A stretch of 64,000 nt of DNA from Polynucleobacter sp. MG-27-Goln-C1 (GTDB taxonomy: Bacteria; Pseudomonadota; Gammaproteobacteria; Burkholderiales; Burkholderiaceae). Under the pieces are notes generated by a model. That model made no database searches and was not told the DNA's origin. It saw only the letters and a program-made list of their open reading frames with translations. Below are positions 32,057-40,340 of this stretch, one piece after another (the stretch's first letter is position 1; the number at the start of each line of letters is the position of its first letter). Made by a program: the position numbers and the translations under genes. The stretch spans positions 62,001 to 126,000 of the forward strand of contig NZ_JACVPM010000003.1 of assembly GCF_018881905.1 (NCBI RefSeq), read 5' to 3'.

Positions 32057-32734
32057 ATGCGTTCAACAGTCTCAAAATCAGTCAATATCGATGTTTTAAA
32101 AAGTCGAGGAAAAAGCGGTGCCACCGTAATTAAGTTGATGATGGCGTGTAACGATATGTCTTTAGCAAATCAAGCTCTAGGAGAATGGAGAAAGCCTCAG
32201 TTACCGCACAAAACATATCGCCAAAAAGGTGCTGGTATGTATTTCATCAGGACCCAAATGAGTCATCTTTACGAAGGTTTCCAGGTTATAGATGCAATAT
32301 CAAAAGACCCGCTTCTACTTAAGGTGGTTGAGAATTGCGATATAAGAACCAAACAATCATTTGATCAACTGATTAGATTTTTGCCAAAAGGTGATAGAAG
32401 GGCTGAATTAGAGGGCTTGATTGGCATCATAAGAAATACTATGACCTTTCATTATGATGAGTCGAGCAAGTTGATAACTAGAGCTATTGAGGATTTGGCA
32501 AGCCAGTCATCAACAAGGATTTCGTCAATTACACGAGGAAATAGAGCGCATTTCTGGAACTTTAAAGTTGCAGATGAAATAGCCAACAATGTAGTAGTTC
32601 ATCAAATATGGAAAATTGACAAAAATTCTGACATTGATGAAAAAGCAGATGAAATGGCAGATAAGATGGATGAGGTATTTCTCTGCTTTATGGACTTTGC
32701 CGGTGAGTTCATTTGGAAATACTGCAGTTCTTAG
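32057..32734 (+). CDS. Unknown cytosolic protein with HEPN-like R-N-x4-H motif
   Basis: This 225-residue protein is predicted by eye to be mostly helical, with no signal peptide or membrane segment. I do not recognise a family. The stretch LEGLIGIIRNTMTFHYDES contains Arg126-Asn127 and His132, an R-[N/D/H]-x4-H spacing that is the catalytic signature of HEPN ribonucleases found in toxins and abortive-infection systems. The helix context and the following acidic residues fit, but one motif is not proof. Its base composition is more AT-rich than the flanking core genes. It lies in the cassette nearest the intact tRNA-Lys. Confidence 0.55.
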   Translation: MRSTVSKSVNIDVLKSRGKSGATVIKLMMACNDMSLANQALGEWRKPQLPHKTYRQKGAGMYFIRTQMSHLYEGFQVIDAISKDPLLLKVVENCDIRTKQSFDQLIRFLPKGDRRAELEGLIGIIRNTMTFHYDESSKLITRAIEDLASQSSTRISSITRGNRAHFWNFKVADEIANNVVVHQIWKIDKNSDIDEKADEMADKMDEVFLCFMDFAGEFIWKYCSS

Positions 32735-32846
32735 AGCCCCCCACGGCCCTCCACGGTAACCCAGCGCCTTCCATCCCCACTCGAAACGTCCAATAGATTG
32801 CCTATTGTTCCGAACAGTCCACACATTTCACCAACCTAGAAAGACA

Positions 32847-32874
32847 AAACCCCCACTATTGCTAGTGAGGGTTT
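32847..32874 (-). terminator. Terminator now serving tRNA-Lys
   Basis: On the minus strand, AAACCCTCACT pairs with AGTGGGGGTTT across a 6-base loop (32874-32864 with 32857-32847), with one mismatch, followed by TTGT and a T-rich stretch. It is unrelated in sequence to the three conserved cassette terminators, although it occupies the same place relative to the tRNA end. Confidence 0.8.
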
Positions 32875-32882
32875 CTTGATGC

Positions 32883-32958
32883 TGGTGGGTCGGGCGAGAT
32901 TCGAACTCGCGACCAACGGATTAAAAGTCCGCTGCTCTACCGACTGAGCTACCGACCC
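32883..32958 (-). tRNA. tRNA-Lys (anticodon UUU)
   Basis: This is a 76-base tRNA on the minus strand with encoded CCA. The acceptor GGGTCGG pairs with CCGACCC; the D-arm (GCTC/GAGC), the anticodon arm GCGGA-CTTTTAA-TCCGT with TTT in the anticodon position, and the T-arm GCGAG-TTCGAAT-CTCGC are all intact. Its 3' half is the source of the repeats at 27988, 28640, 29358 and 30873. It is the boundary between the accessory strip and amiC. Confidence 0.97.
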
Positions 32959-33044
32959 AGTAAGACAGAAATTATAGCAAGAACTTGGTTGGCCTTGCCT
33001 CGGTTTGCTGAGTTTTCCCTCTACGCCTTGTAGTTACAAGAGCG

Positions 33045-34382
33045 CTACGCGTTTGCCCGTCTAGCAACTGGTGGATTTTTTGAGAAATAGTCCTTAATTC
33101 CCCTCAAAATAGCCTCTGCAATACGGTCTTGGTAGGCGTCGTCATTGAGGCGAGCCTCTTCCTGAGGGTTGCTAATAAAGGCAGTTTCTACCAGGATAGA
33201 TGGGATATCGGGGGCCTTGAGAACCGCAAAGCTGGCTTGCTCAACTTTCCCTTTGTGTAGCGGTGCAAATCCACTAATTTGTTTGAGGATCGATGTGCCT
33301 ACTTGAAGTGAGTCTTTGATCTGGGCAGTTGTAGACATATCCAGCAATAGATTTGCTAATTGCTTATCTTGGGTTTTGATATTGATGCCACCAATGAGGT
33401 CGGAGGCATTTTCTTTATTAGCCATCCAGCGGGCGGTAGTGCTACTGGCACCCATTTGAGATAAGGCAAAGACTGAAGCCCCTTTTGCTCTTGGCTCAAT
33501 AAAGGCATCTGCATGAATGGAGACAAATAGATCTGCTTCTACTCGACGTGCTTTTTGTACGCGAGTATGTAGCGGTACAAAGTAATCACCATCTCTAGTG
33601 AGGAACGGACGCATATAGGGATCATTTTCAATCTTGTCACGCAAGCGTTTGGCAATTGAGAGCACTACATGCTTTTCTTTGGAGCCCATAGTGCCAATTG
33701 CGCCTGGATCTTCTCCGCCATGACCAGCATCGATTGCAATAGTGATGAGTCGTTTATGTTTTGCTAGCGCAGGAGGCTCCTTCACATCTGGGATTGCTTG
33801 AGCTACCGGAGCCCTTGGGGCATCCTTTTCTTTTTTGGTAGCGAACTGTGCAATCAGGTCAATCTCTTCGTTGGCTTTTTCTAGAGCACTTTCTTTGCGG
33901 GCACTGCTCTTCACTAATTCCATTAAAGGATCGGGCGGGATCGCGGGGTAGAGATCGAGCACCATACGGTATTGATACTCGGCAATGGGATCTAGCGTAA
34001 AGAGCTGAGGTTTGACTGGCTCCTTAAGATCAAATACCAAGCGCACCATGCCAGGCTGGAATTGACCTACTCGAATTTGTGAAACATAAGGATCGTTCGG
34101 TTTGACTTTGGCAACTAAGTCTTTCAGGGTGGAATTCAATTCCATACCTTGAACATCGACCACTAAGCGATCGGGATTGGTAAGCAGTTGCTGGGTAATC
34201 GGTAATGCTTTATCTGACTCTAGGGTGATGCGCGTGTAATCCTCTGCGGGCCAGATACGTACACCCAAAATCTTGGATCCCCAAGCGATCTCCGCCTCAC
34301 TGAAGAAGAGGATAAAGCCCAACATCTTTGCTGAAGTCTTGAGATGCTTTCTTCTGGAGGAATTAATCAGGGGTTTGCTCAT
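33045..34382 (-). CDS. amiC: N-acetylmuramoyl-L-alanine amidase, AmiC type
   Basis: This 445-residue periplasmic amidase splits septal peptidoglycan during division. The N-terminal hydrophobic segment (about 18-34, with an upstream basic region suggesting Tat or Sec export) is followed by an AMIN targeting domain (about 40-150), a linker, and the Amidase_3 catalytic domain. That domain shows zinc-ligand motifs IDAGHGGEDPGAIG and DLFVSIHADAF, and LVETAFISN near the end. The signal contains LINSSRRKHLKTS, with an Arg pair typical of Tat-exported AmiC. It follows tsaE by 2 bases, a common pairing in proteobacteria. Confidence 0.92.
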   Translation of the reverse strand: MSKPLINSSRRKHLKTSAKMLGFILFFSEAEIAWGSKILGVRIWPAEDYTRITLESDKALPITQQLLTNPDRLVVDVQGMELNSTLKDLVAKVKPNDPYVSQIRVGQFQPGMVRLVFDLKEPVKPQLFTLDPIAEYQYRMVLDLYPAIPPDPLMELVKSSARKESALEKANEEIDLIAQFATKKEKDAPRAPVAQAIPDVKEPPALAKHKRLITIAIDAGHGGEDPGAIGTMGSKEKHVVLSIAKRLRDKIENDPYMRPFLTRDGDYFVPLHTRVQKARRVEADLFVSIHADAFIEPRAKGASVFALSQMGASSTTARWMANKENASDLIGGINIKTQDKQLANLLLDMSTTAQIKDSLQVGTSILKQISGFAPLHKGKVEQASFAVLKAPDIPSILVETAFISNPQEEARLNDDAYQDRIAEAILRGIKDYFSKNPPVARRANA

Positions 34383-34384
34383 CT

Positions 34385-34915
34385 CTATTGGGTTTGCATC
34401 TTTTCGATAACAACTATTCCTTGGGTGGAGTTGGCTTTGAAACTAATATCTCTTGCATTCTCGTCATCACCAGTAAGAAGATGAATTTCAATATCAAAAG
34501 CGGGCAGGGTGCCTTCGGCTTTTTCTGGCCACTCCACTAAACAGAATCCGGGCTCATCAAAATGCTCTGCAAAGCCAGCTTCTTGCCACTCTAGCGGATC
34601 TCTCATGCGGTAGAGATCGAAGTGGTGTGCTGTGACATTTGTAGCAGTGGATGGATTGCTGCGATTCATTTGAATGGGGTAAGGCTCACACAAAGTGTAG
34701 GTGGGACTCTTGACTCGACCCTCATATCCCAGCGCTTGTATTAGATGGCGAGCAAAGGTGGTCTTGCCGGCTCCCAGATCACCCTCTAGGGAGATATTGA
34801 GGTGAGCGCTTTGATCTGCTTGGAAAAGATGGCTAAGGCTGCTGGCAAGCTTTTGCGCTAAAGCAGTGGTATCCGCTTCTTGCCTACAATATTGATTAAA
34901 TGAATTCTGAGCCAT
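34385..34915 (-). CDS. tsaE: tRNA t6A synthesis ATPase TsaE
   Basis: This 176-residue P-loop ATPase is required with TsaB, TsaC and TsaD for the N6-threonylcarbamoyl modification of ANN-decoding tRNAs. The Walker A motif GDLGAGKTT is at residues 45-53. Other family segments are VKSPTYTLCEPY, HFDLYRMRDPLEWQEAGFAE and CLVEWPEKAEGTLP. It is slightly long at the C-terminus compared with the ~150-residue norm. It is upstream of amiC in one operon and divergent from queG over 43 bases. Confidence 0.92.
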   Translation of the reverse strand: MAQNSFNQYCRQEADTTALAQKLASSLSHLFQADQSAHLNISLEGDLGAGKTTFARHLIQALGYEGRVKSPTYTLCEPYPIQMNRSNPSTATNVTAHHFDLYRMRDPLEWQEAGFAEHFDEPGFCLVEWPEKAEGTLPAFDIEIHLLTGDDENARDISFKANSTQGIVVIEKMQTQ

Positions 34916-34958
34916 TTGCCTAGTTTATTCAATTATTGAGCTACATTCTGTATTCCTA

Positions 34959-36053
34959 ATGACTTCTTCTCAAATACCGAACTCTGTTGATCAAGCCAAT
35001 CTGCGTGAATGGCTAGATGAGCAATCTCGTGTGCTCGGTTTTGATGGTTTGCGTATTACCGATACCCATCTTGGATCAGCTACAGATAGGCTGCATGAGT
35101 GGTTAGAGCAGGGTCGCCATGGTCAGATGGAATATATGTCTAGGCATGCCAATGTTCGCTCTGATCCGAGCATGCTAGTTCCAGGAGCCGTCAGAGTCAT
35201 TTGCGTCACCATGAATTACCTATCACCCACCATTGATTTTGACAATGAGTGGGATAGATTGAAGGACTCTACTCAAGCTGTGGTCTCAGTGTATGCAAGA
35301 GGGCGCGACTATCACAAGGTCATGCGTAATCGTTTACAAGAATTTGCGCAACTGATTGAAAAGAAAATTGGATCGTTTGGTTATCGTGTCTTTACGGATT
35401 CAGCGCCATTGATGGAGGTTGAGTTGGCTCGTAAGGCAGGCTTAGGCTGGCGAGGTAAACATACACTGCTGCTAAATCGTGAATCCGGATCGACATTCTT
35501 TTTAGGTGAAATCCTAGTCGATGTTCCACTACCGATTGACCAAGAAGAAGAGTCCCATTGTGGAACCTGCCAAGCCTGTATTGATATTTGCCCAACACAG
35601 GCCATTACTGCGCCTTACCAATTAGATGCGCGACGCTGCATCTCGTATTTAACGATTGAAAATCCGGATGCCATTCCGTTAGAGTTTCGTAGGGCGATGG
35701 GTAATCGCGTTTACGGATGCGATGACTGCCAATTGATTTGCCCTTGGAATAAATTTGCGCAAAGATCTACCTTGCCAGATTTTGCTGAGCGTCATGGCCT
35801 TGGCAGAGCAAGTCTCTTGCAACTTTGGTCTTGGGCTGAGGATGAATTTGAAAAGCGCCATGAGGGCAGTGCCATCCGCCGTATCGGTTACTCCCGCTGG
35901 CGCAGAAACTTAGCGGTGGCTATGGGCAATGCTCTAGCTGATAGCGCTGTACCTAAGGCAGATAAAGACTTGCTGCGAAGGGCTCTGAGCGATGCTTTGC
36001 CCGTGGCAGACGCCTTGGTCGCCGAGCATATCCAGTGGGCGTTGGGTTCTTAA
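34959..36053 (+). CDS. queG: Epoxyqueuosine reductase QueG
   Basis: This is a 364-residue cobalamin-dependent iron-sulfur enzyme performing the last step of queuosine synthesis in tRNA. Two [4Fe-4S] motifs are present, CGTCQACIDICP and CDDCQLICPW, after the DUF1730 N-terminal domain (RGRDYHKVMRNRL and DSAPLMEVELARKAGLGWRGKHT). The length is that of the family. It is divergent from tsaE-amiC, as in many betaproteobacteria. The end overlaps an in-frame extension of the next gene, but the preferred azlC start is 45 bases after the queG stop. Confidence 0.93.
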   Translation: MTSSQIPNSVDQANLREWLDEQSRVLGFDGLRITDTHLGSATDRLHEWLEQGRHGQMEYMSRHANVRSDPSMLVPGAVRVICVTMNYLSPTIDFDNEWDRLKDSTQAVVSVYARGRDYHKVMRNRLQEFAQLIEKKIGSFGYRVFTDSAPLMEVELARKAGLGWRGKHTLLLNRESGSTFFLGEILVDVPLPIDQEEESHCGTCQACIDICPTQAITAPYQLDARRCISYLTIENPDAIPLEFRRAMGNRVYGCDDCQLICPWNKFAQRSTLPDFAERHGLGRASLLQLWSWAEDEFEKRHEGSAIRRIGYSRWRRNLAVAMGNALADSAVPKADKDLLRRALSDALPVADALVAEHIQWALGS

Positions 36054-36097
36054 GCTCGGTTTGGAAATGTTGCCCCCATCTCACTTACAATGATTTC

Positions 36098-36883
36098 ATG
36101 TCATCAGCCGATCAACCGTATATAGACCCTAGCGAAATTGCTCTAGAGGGTTCAGCAGCACAGCGTTTTAAAAATCGCAGTGAGGCTTTCTGGACCGGCA
36201 TTCGGGATGCTGCAGGGGCGCCAGCCATGGTCTTGTTTGCTGGCATGGTGGGCTTTGGGGCGATGGGCAAAACCAATGGAATGGATGCTTGGTTCACTGG
36301 AGCCACCAGCTTCTTAATGTTTGCCTTGCCTGGCCAGGTAGTTTTGCTGGAAATGGCGATTACTGGATCATCAGTCTTGGCAATCATTTTGGCCGTATCA
36401 CTGACGTCTACTCGCTTCATCACGATGACAGTAACCCTCTTTCCGCAGTTCCATGAGAAAGATCGCAATCATCGCCTCTATGCTTCGGTGCATTTGTTAG
36501 CAATGACCGCTTGGGCGATCTCGATGCGCGAGTTTCAGACGATGGAAGCAAAACATCGCCTGAGTTATTTTGTTGGCTTGGGATTGTTATGTTGGCTCAT
36601 CTCTATTCCCGGAACTATCTTGGGATATTTTCTAGCCGGTATGGTTCCCGCTGCAATTACGCTTGGCCTCGTTTTCATCAACCCATTATTCTTTTTGCTG
36701 ACCTTTACCGAGGTCAAGCCTTGGATTAATCGGATTGCAATTGGCTTGGGCTTTGTGCTCGGACCTTTTTTCTTCATCTTGGATCGCGATACTAGCTTGC
36801 TCACTACTGGCTTGGTAGCAGGTACAGCTGCTTACTTCTTTGATCGCAAGGTATTGCGTAAGAAAGCAGGGGTCGTCAGCTGA
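36098..36883 (+). CDS. azlC: Branched-chain amino-acid exporter subunit AzlC
   Basis: This 261-residue protein has about seven hydrophobic segments and the AzlC-typical opening FWTGIRDAAGAPAMVLFAGMVGFGAMGK. It works with the small AzlD protein to export branched-chain amino acids. An ATG 63 bases upstream lies within queG and gives residues unlike the family, so the ATG at 36098 is chosen. The stop (TGA) shares a base with the azlD start codon, so the pair is coupled. The substrate is inferred from AzlCD of Bacillus. Confidence 0.85.
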   Translation: MSSADQPYIDPSEIALEGSAAQRFKNRSEAFWTGIRDAAGAPAMVLFAGMVGFGAMGKTNGMDAWFTGATSFLMFALPGQVVLLEMAITGSSVLAIILAVSLTSTRFITMTVTLFPQFHEKDRNHRLYASVHLLAMTAWAISMREFQTMEAKHRLSYFVGLGLLCWLISIPGTILGYFLAGMVPAAITLGLVFINPLFFLLTFTEVKPWINRIAIGLGFVLGPFFFILDRDTSLLTTGLVAGTAAYFFDRKVLRKKAGVVS

Positions 36884-37224
36884 TGAATGCCGCTCTTCAA
36901 GGATGGGGTTTATGGATTGCCTTAGCTGGCGCCACAATCGGGACCTACTTCTGTCGCGCGATTGGTGTCCTTCTTGCAAAACGAATTAATCAAGATAGCG
37001 AGATCTTTCGCTGGCTCGCAGCAGTAACTTATGCGATGGTTGCTGCCTTAGTGGTCAGAATGATTTTGATGCCGATTGGCCTTCTGGCAACCGTCCCTGT
37101 ATGGATTCGGATTCTGATCTGCGTTCTCAGTATTGGCGTGATGGTGTCTAAGCCAACACGCCGTCTCGTTCCAGCCTTATTGACTGGAACACTTTTGATG
37201 CTCGCTTACGGCGTAATGCGCTAA
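36883..37224 (+). CDS. azlD: Branched-chain amino-acid exporter subunit AzlD
   Basis: This 113-residue protein has four hydrophobic segments and the AzlD pattern (GATIGTYFCRAIGVLLAKR, LAAVTYAMVAALVVRM). It is the small partner of AzlC. Its ATG overlaps the azlC stop by one base. It is convergent with the YdiJ-like gene, with 23 bases between, too short for a visible terminator. Confidence 0.85.
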   Translation: MNAALQGWGLWIALAGATIGTYFCRAIGVLLAKRINQDSEIFRWLAAVTYAMVAALVVRMILMPIGLLATVPVWIRILICVLSIGVMVSKPTRRLVPALLTGTLLMLAYGVMR

Positions 37225-37247
37225 GTCAATCACCCTAGTAATTTGGT

Positions 37248-40200
37248 TTAGAGATGGGCTGCCAGAATTTTGGCAATATGCACAGCATCTCTTTGTGTGC
37301 CATCGACAATTTGGTGGCGACAGCTTGTTCCATCCGCAACCACCCAACTATCTGGCGCTTTACGTATTGCAGGCAATAGGCTGGCTTCTGCCATTTGCTT
37401 TGACACTTCAATATGTTCGGCTTCATAACCAAAGCTACCCGCCATGCCGCAACAAGAGGACTCAATAAGCTTAGGCTCAGCATTGGGGATTAGCTTTAAG
37501 AGTTCCATTGCTGGCGTAACAGCAGCAAATGATTTTTGATGGCAATGCCCATGAAATAACACGGGGCGCGAAGCAGGTTTTAATTGCAGCTTGAGCTTCC
37601 CACTCTTTACTTCGCTAGCTAAGAACTCCTCTAAAAGCTGTACATGCTGACCTACCGTCACTCCGCGTTCACCAAAACCCATCACCAATGCTTCATCCTT
37701 TAAGGTAAAGAGGCAAGAAGGCTCGAGACCAATTATCGGGATATCTTTTTCAGCAAACGGGGCAAGATGATTTACTAATTCATCTAAGCTGGCTTTAGCC
37801 TTATCCACCATACCGGCGGCTAGGTAAGTGCGACCACAGCAGAATTCTTTAGAGCAGCTATTTGGTGTTGAGCTTGCTTGTGCGTTTTGCTGATCCAAGC
37901 GCTTCTGTGGAATATGTACACGATATCCAGCAGCCTTCAGAACAGCTAATGCGGCTTGTAAGTTTTCATCTTCAAAGTAAGCATTGAAGGTGTCGGCTAA
38001 CAGCACCACACCCTTATTGCCATTTGTATCGGCCTTACTCAGCTCTGCCGGGGTAAATTGATAGGATGTAATAGCGCTCTTATCGCTCCAGAATGTTTTG
38101 GATTTCCAGATCGGTAGACTTCTTTGAGCAGAGATTCCCATGACCCATTCTTGCAATTTAGCAATCGGCGCAATGTGATTGCGAAGATTGAGTAGGGCAG
38201 GAAGGCCTGGAATACTGCTAATTATTGGGGCGTATTTAGGTAGGTAGGCAACTGCTAAATCGCGCAGCGTATGACCGGTTCGCTTCTTATAGGCTGACAG
38301 AAACTCAATTTTCATCTTCGCCATGTCTACGCCAGTTGGGCATTCACGACGGCAGGCTTTGCAACTGACACAGAGCTCCATTACTTCTTTAATGGCATCG
38401 CTTCCGAGTGGTGAGCTTTCATCTTTGATATCCAGTTGATTGGAGAGTGCGAGACGCAGGGTGTTGGCGCGACCACGGGTGAGGTGTTTTTCATCGCGTG
38501 TAACGCGATAGCTTGGGCACATCACTTCTGCATCGAACTTGCGGCAGTGGCCATTGTTATTGCACATCTCAACGGCTTTGGCTAAGCCCATTGCAGGGTC
38601 GCCGCCAGTACCAGGCGCACTCGTTTCTTCAGTAACGGGATTGTTTTGTACGTTCCAGGCAGACCAATCTAAAGCCGGTTGCAGTGGAATCACTTTATAG
38701 CTTGGCGGAAAGCGGAAGTTGCTTGCATCATCCATCTTGGGTGGATCAATGATCTTGCCGGGATTAAATAATCCATTGGGATCAAACGCATGCTTGATTT
38801 CTGCGAGAGCTTCAGTAATCTTGGGGCCAAACTGCCAAGAGATCCATTCGCCACGGCACAGTCCATCGCCGTGCTCGCCGCTATAGGCGCCTTTGTATTT
38901 TCGAACGAGTGCTGAAGCTTCTTCTGCAACTGCACGCATCTTTTGTGCGCCATCGCGACGCATATCTAAGATCGGGCGGACATGGAGGGTGCCAACAGAA
39001 GCATGCGCATACCAAGTCCCACGCGAGCCGTATTTAGAAAATACATCTGTCAGTGCTTGGGTGTATTCAGCAAGACTTTCTAGTGGGACTGCGCAGTCTT
39101 CAATGAAGCTGACTGGCTTACCGTCACCCTTCAGACTCATCATAATATTTAAGCCGGCCTTACGCACTTCCCATAAATTCTTTTGTAAGCCCGCATCAGG
39201 CATTGCAACTACTGAACCCGGAAGTCCCAAGTCGCTCATGAGGCTTTGCAAGGATTTGAGTTTCTCGAGCAAGGGCGCATGCGCTTCTCCTGAGAACTCT
39301 ACTAATAAAATGGCTTCAGGCGTTTGAGCATTAGCATCAATCAGCGCTGTCTCAATGGTTTTCTTGAAACTCGGGTTGTGGCGCGCTAAGTCAATCATGG
39401 TGCGATCCACTAACTCAACAGCAGTAGGCCCCAGTTTGACAATATGCTGCGCGCTATCCATCGCTTTAAAGAAGCTGGCGAAGTTCACTACTCCAAGCAC
39501 CTTGTGTTGCGGTAATGGCGCTAGTTTGAGTTCAAGCGATTTGAAGTAAGCCAATGTGCCTTCGCTGCCCACTAAGAGGTGCGCTAGATTGACACTACCG
39601 TCTTGAGTGTAAGGGCGCTCGCTTTGCGGATGGAACACATCGAGGTTGTATCCAGCAACACGTCGCAATACTTTAGGAAAGTTGGCTTCGATTTCAGGTT
39701 GGAGTGTATTAGCAAGACCTTTTACAAAGTCACCGAGTTGTTTTGCAGCGCCAGAGCTATGCGCATAATTACCAAAGCTGGCGATCTGCCCATTTGCTAA
39801 CCAGGCATCAATTCCTAAAACGTTGTGCACCATATTGCCGTAAGCAATCGAGCGGCTACCGCAGGAGTTATTACCCGCCATGCCACCGATCGTTGCCTGT
39901 CCTGCAGTGGAGACGTCTACGGGATACCAAAGGCCGTGGGGTTTCAGTGCAGCATTAAGATGATCTAAAACAATGCCAGGCTCAACTACTGCAGTCGCCT
40001 TTTTTGGATCTGCATGCAAGAGTTTACGAAAGTATTTGGTGTTATCAATGACGAGTGCTGTACCAGTGGTCTGGCCACACTGACTAGTACCTCCGCCACG
40101 CGGCAAAACTGGGACACCCAGATCCGCTGCAATTTGGATGGCAGTCGCAATATCTTCAGCGGTTTTAGGTACAAAGACGGCAACAGGCATGGCTTGATAG

Positions 40201-40340
40201 ATCGAGGCATCGGTTGCGTAACGTCCGCGACTAGCCACGTCTGTCATGACTTCGCCAGAGGTTTCTTGTTTCAGGCGCTTTGCTAGCTCTGCCTTATTGG
40301 CAACGAATTCCGGTAAGGGCAAATCCAGTGGCTTGTTCAT
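37248..40340 (-). CDS. Second YdiJ-like FAD/Fe-S dehydrogenase
   Basis: This 1030-residue protein has the same architecture as the 19154-22051 product. It has an FAD-binding PCMH domain (LPRGGGTSQCGQTTG, GGMAGNNSCGSRS) and an FAD oxidase C-terminal domain (GEHGDGLCRGEW). A ferredoxin-like Cys cluster follows (CNNNGHC near 593, CVSCKACRRECP near 657), then CCG domains (CCGRT near 835, CCGMAGS near 966). It is nearer E. coli YdiJ (D-2-hydroxyglutarate dehydrogenase) in length. It overlaps its FadR-type regulator by 4 bases and is divergent from a class V aminotransferase, which suggests a substrate linked to glyoxylate, serine or hydroxyacid metabolism (inference). Confidence 0.82.
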   Translation of the reverse strand: MNKPLDLPLPEFVANKAELAKRLKQETSGEVMTDVASRGRYATDASIYQAMPVAVFVPKTAEDIATAIQIAADLGVPVLPRGGGTSQCGQTTGTALVIDNTKYFRKLLHADPKKATAVVEPGIVLDHLNAALKPHGLWYPVDVSTAGQATIGGMAGNNSCGSRSIAYGNMVHNVLGIDAWLANGQIASFGNYAHSSGAAKQLGDFVKGLANTLQPEIEANFPKVLRRVAGYNLDVFHPQSERPYTQDGSVNLAHLLVGSEGTLAYFKSLELKLAPLPQHKVLGVVNFASFFKAMDSAQHIVKLGPTAVELVDRTMIDLARHNPSFKKTIETALIDANAQTPEAILLVEFSGEAHAPLLEKLKSLQSLMSDLGLPGSVVAMPDAGLQKNLWEVRKAGLNIMMSLKGDGKPVSFIEDCAVPLESLAEYTQALTDVFSKYGSRGTWYAHASVGTLHVRPILDMRRDGAQKMRAVAEEASALVRKYKGAYSGEHGDGLCRGEWISWQFGPKITEALAEIKHAFDPNGLFNPGKIIDPPKMDDASNFRFPPSYKVIPLQPALDWSAWNVQNNPVTEETSAPGTGGDPAMGLAKAVEMCNNNGHCRKFDAEVMCPSYRVTRDEKHLTRGRANTLRLALSNQLDIKDESSPLGSDAIKEVMELCVSCKACRRECPTGVDMAKMKIEFLSAYKKRTGHTLRDLAVAYLPKYAPIISSIPGLPALLNLRNHIAPIAKLQEWVMGISAQRSLPIWKSKTFWSDKSAITSYQFTPAELSKADTNGNKGVVLLADTFNAYFEDENLQAALAVLKAAGYRVHIPQKRLDQQNAQASSTPNSCSKEFCCGRTYLAAGMVDKAKASLDELVNHLAPFAEKDIPIIGLEPSCLFTLKDEALVMGFGERGVTVGQHVQLLEEFLASEVKSGKLKLQLKPASRPVLFHGHCHQKSFAAVTPAMELLKLIPNAEPKLIESSCCGMAGSFGYEAEHIEVSKQMAEASLLPAIRKAPDSWVVADGTSCRHQIVDGTQRDAVHIAKILAAHL

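Larger units (their letters stand above)
27988..32958. mobile_element. tRNA-Lys-associated accessory strip made of small cassettes
   Basis: Between the GST-like gene and amiC, the DNA is divided by direct partial copies of the tRNA-Lys 3' end at 27988, 28640, 29358 and 30873, all in the same orientation as the intact gene at 32883-32958. Three copies are preceded by nearly the same hairpin terminator. The intervening segments (about 0.65, 0.72, 1.5 and 2.0 kb) carry unrelated small genes: lipoproteins, a DUF4239-like protein, a toxin-antitoxin-like operon and a HEPN-like protein. This is what successive insertions at a tRNA attachment site would leave. No integrase, transposase or phage gene is present, so mobility is inferred only. 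Confidence 0.65.

Noticed and set aside
32525-32824. 99-codon minus-strand frame with FEWGWKALGYRGGPWGAL
   Set aside because: Most of it is antisense to the HEPN-like gene and it has no family pattern; at most a gene remnant, noted as a finding instead.
27939-32880. Integrase, transposase, phage genes or CRISPR array in the accessory strip
   Set aside because: I looked for tyrosine-recombinase, transposase and regularly spaced repeats in all frames; none is present. The tRNA-derived repeats are too far apart and irregular for CRISPR.
36035-36097. Longer azlC starting inside queG
   Set aside because: The extra 21 residues are unlike the family and overlap the queG end; the ATG at 36098 fits better.
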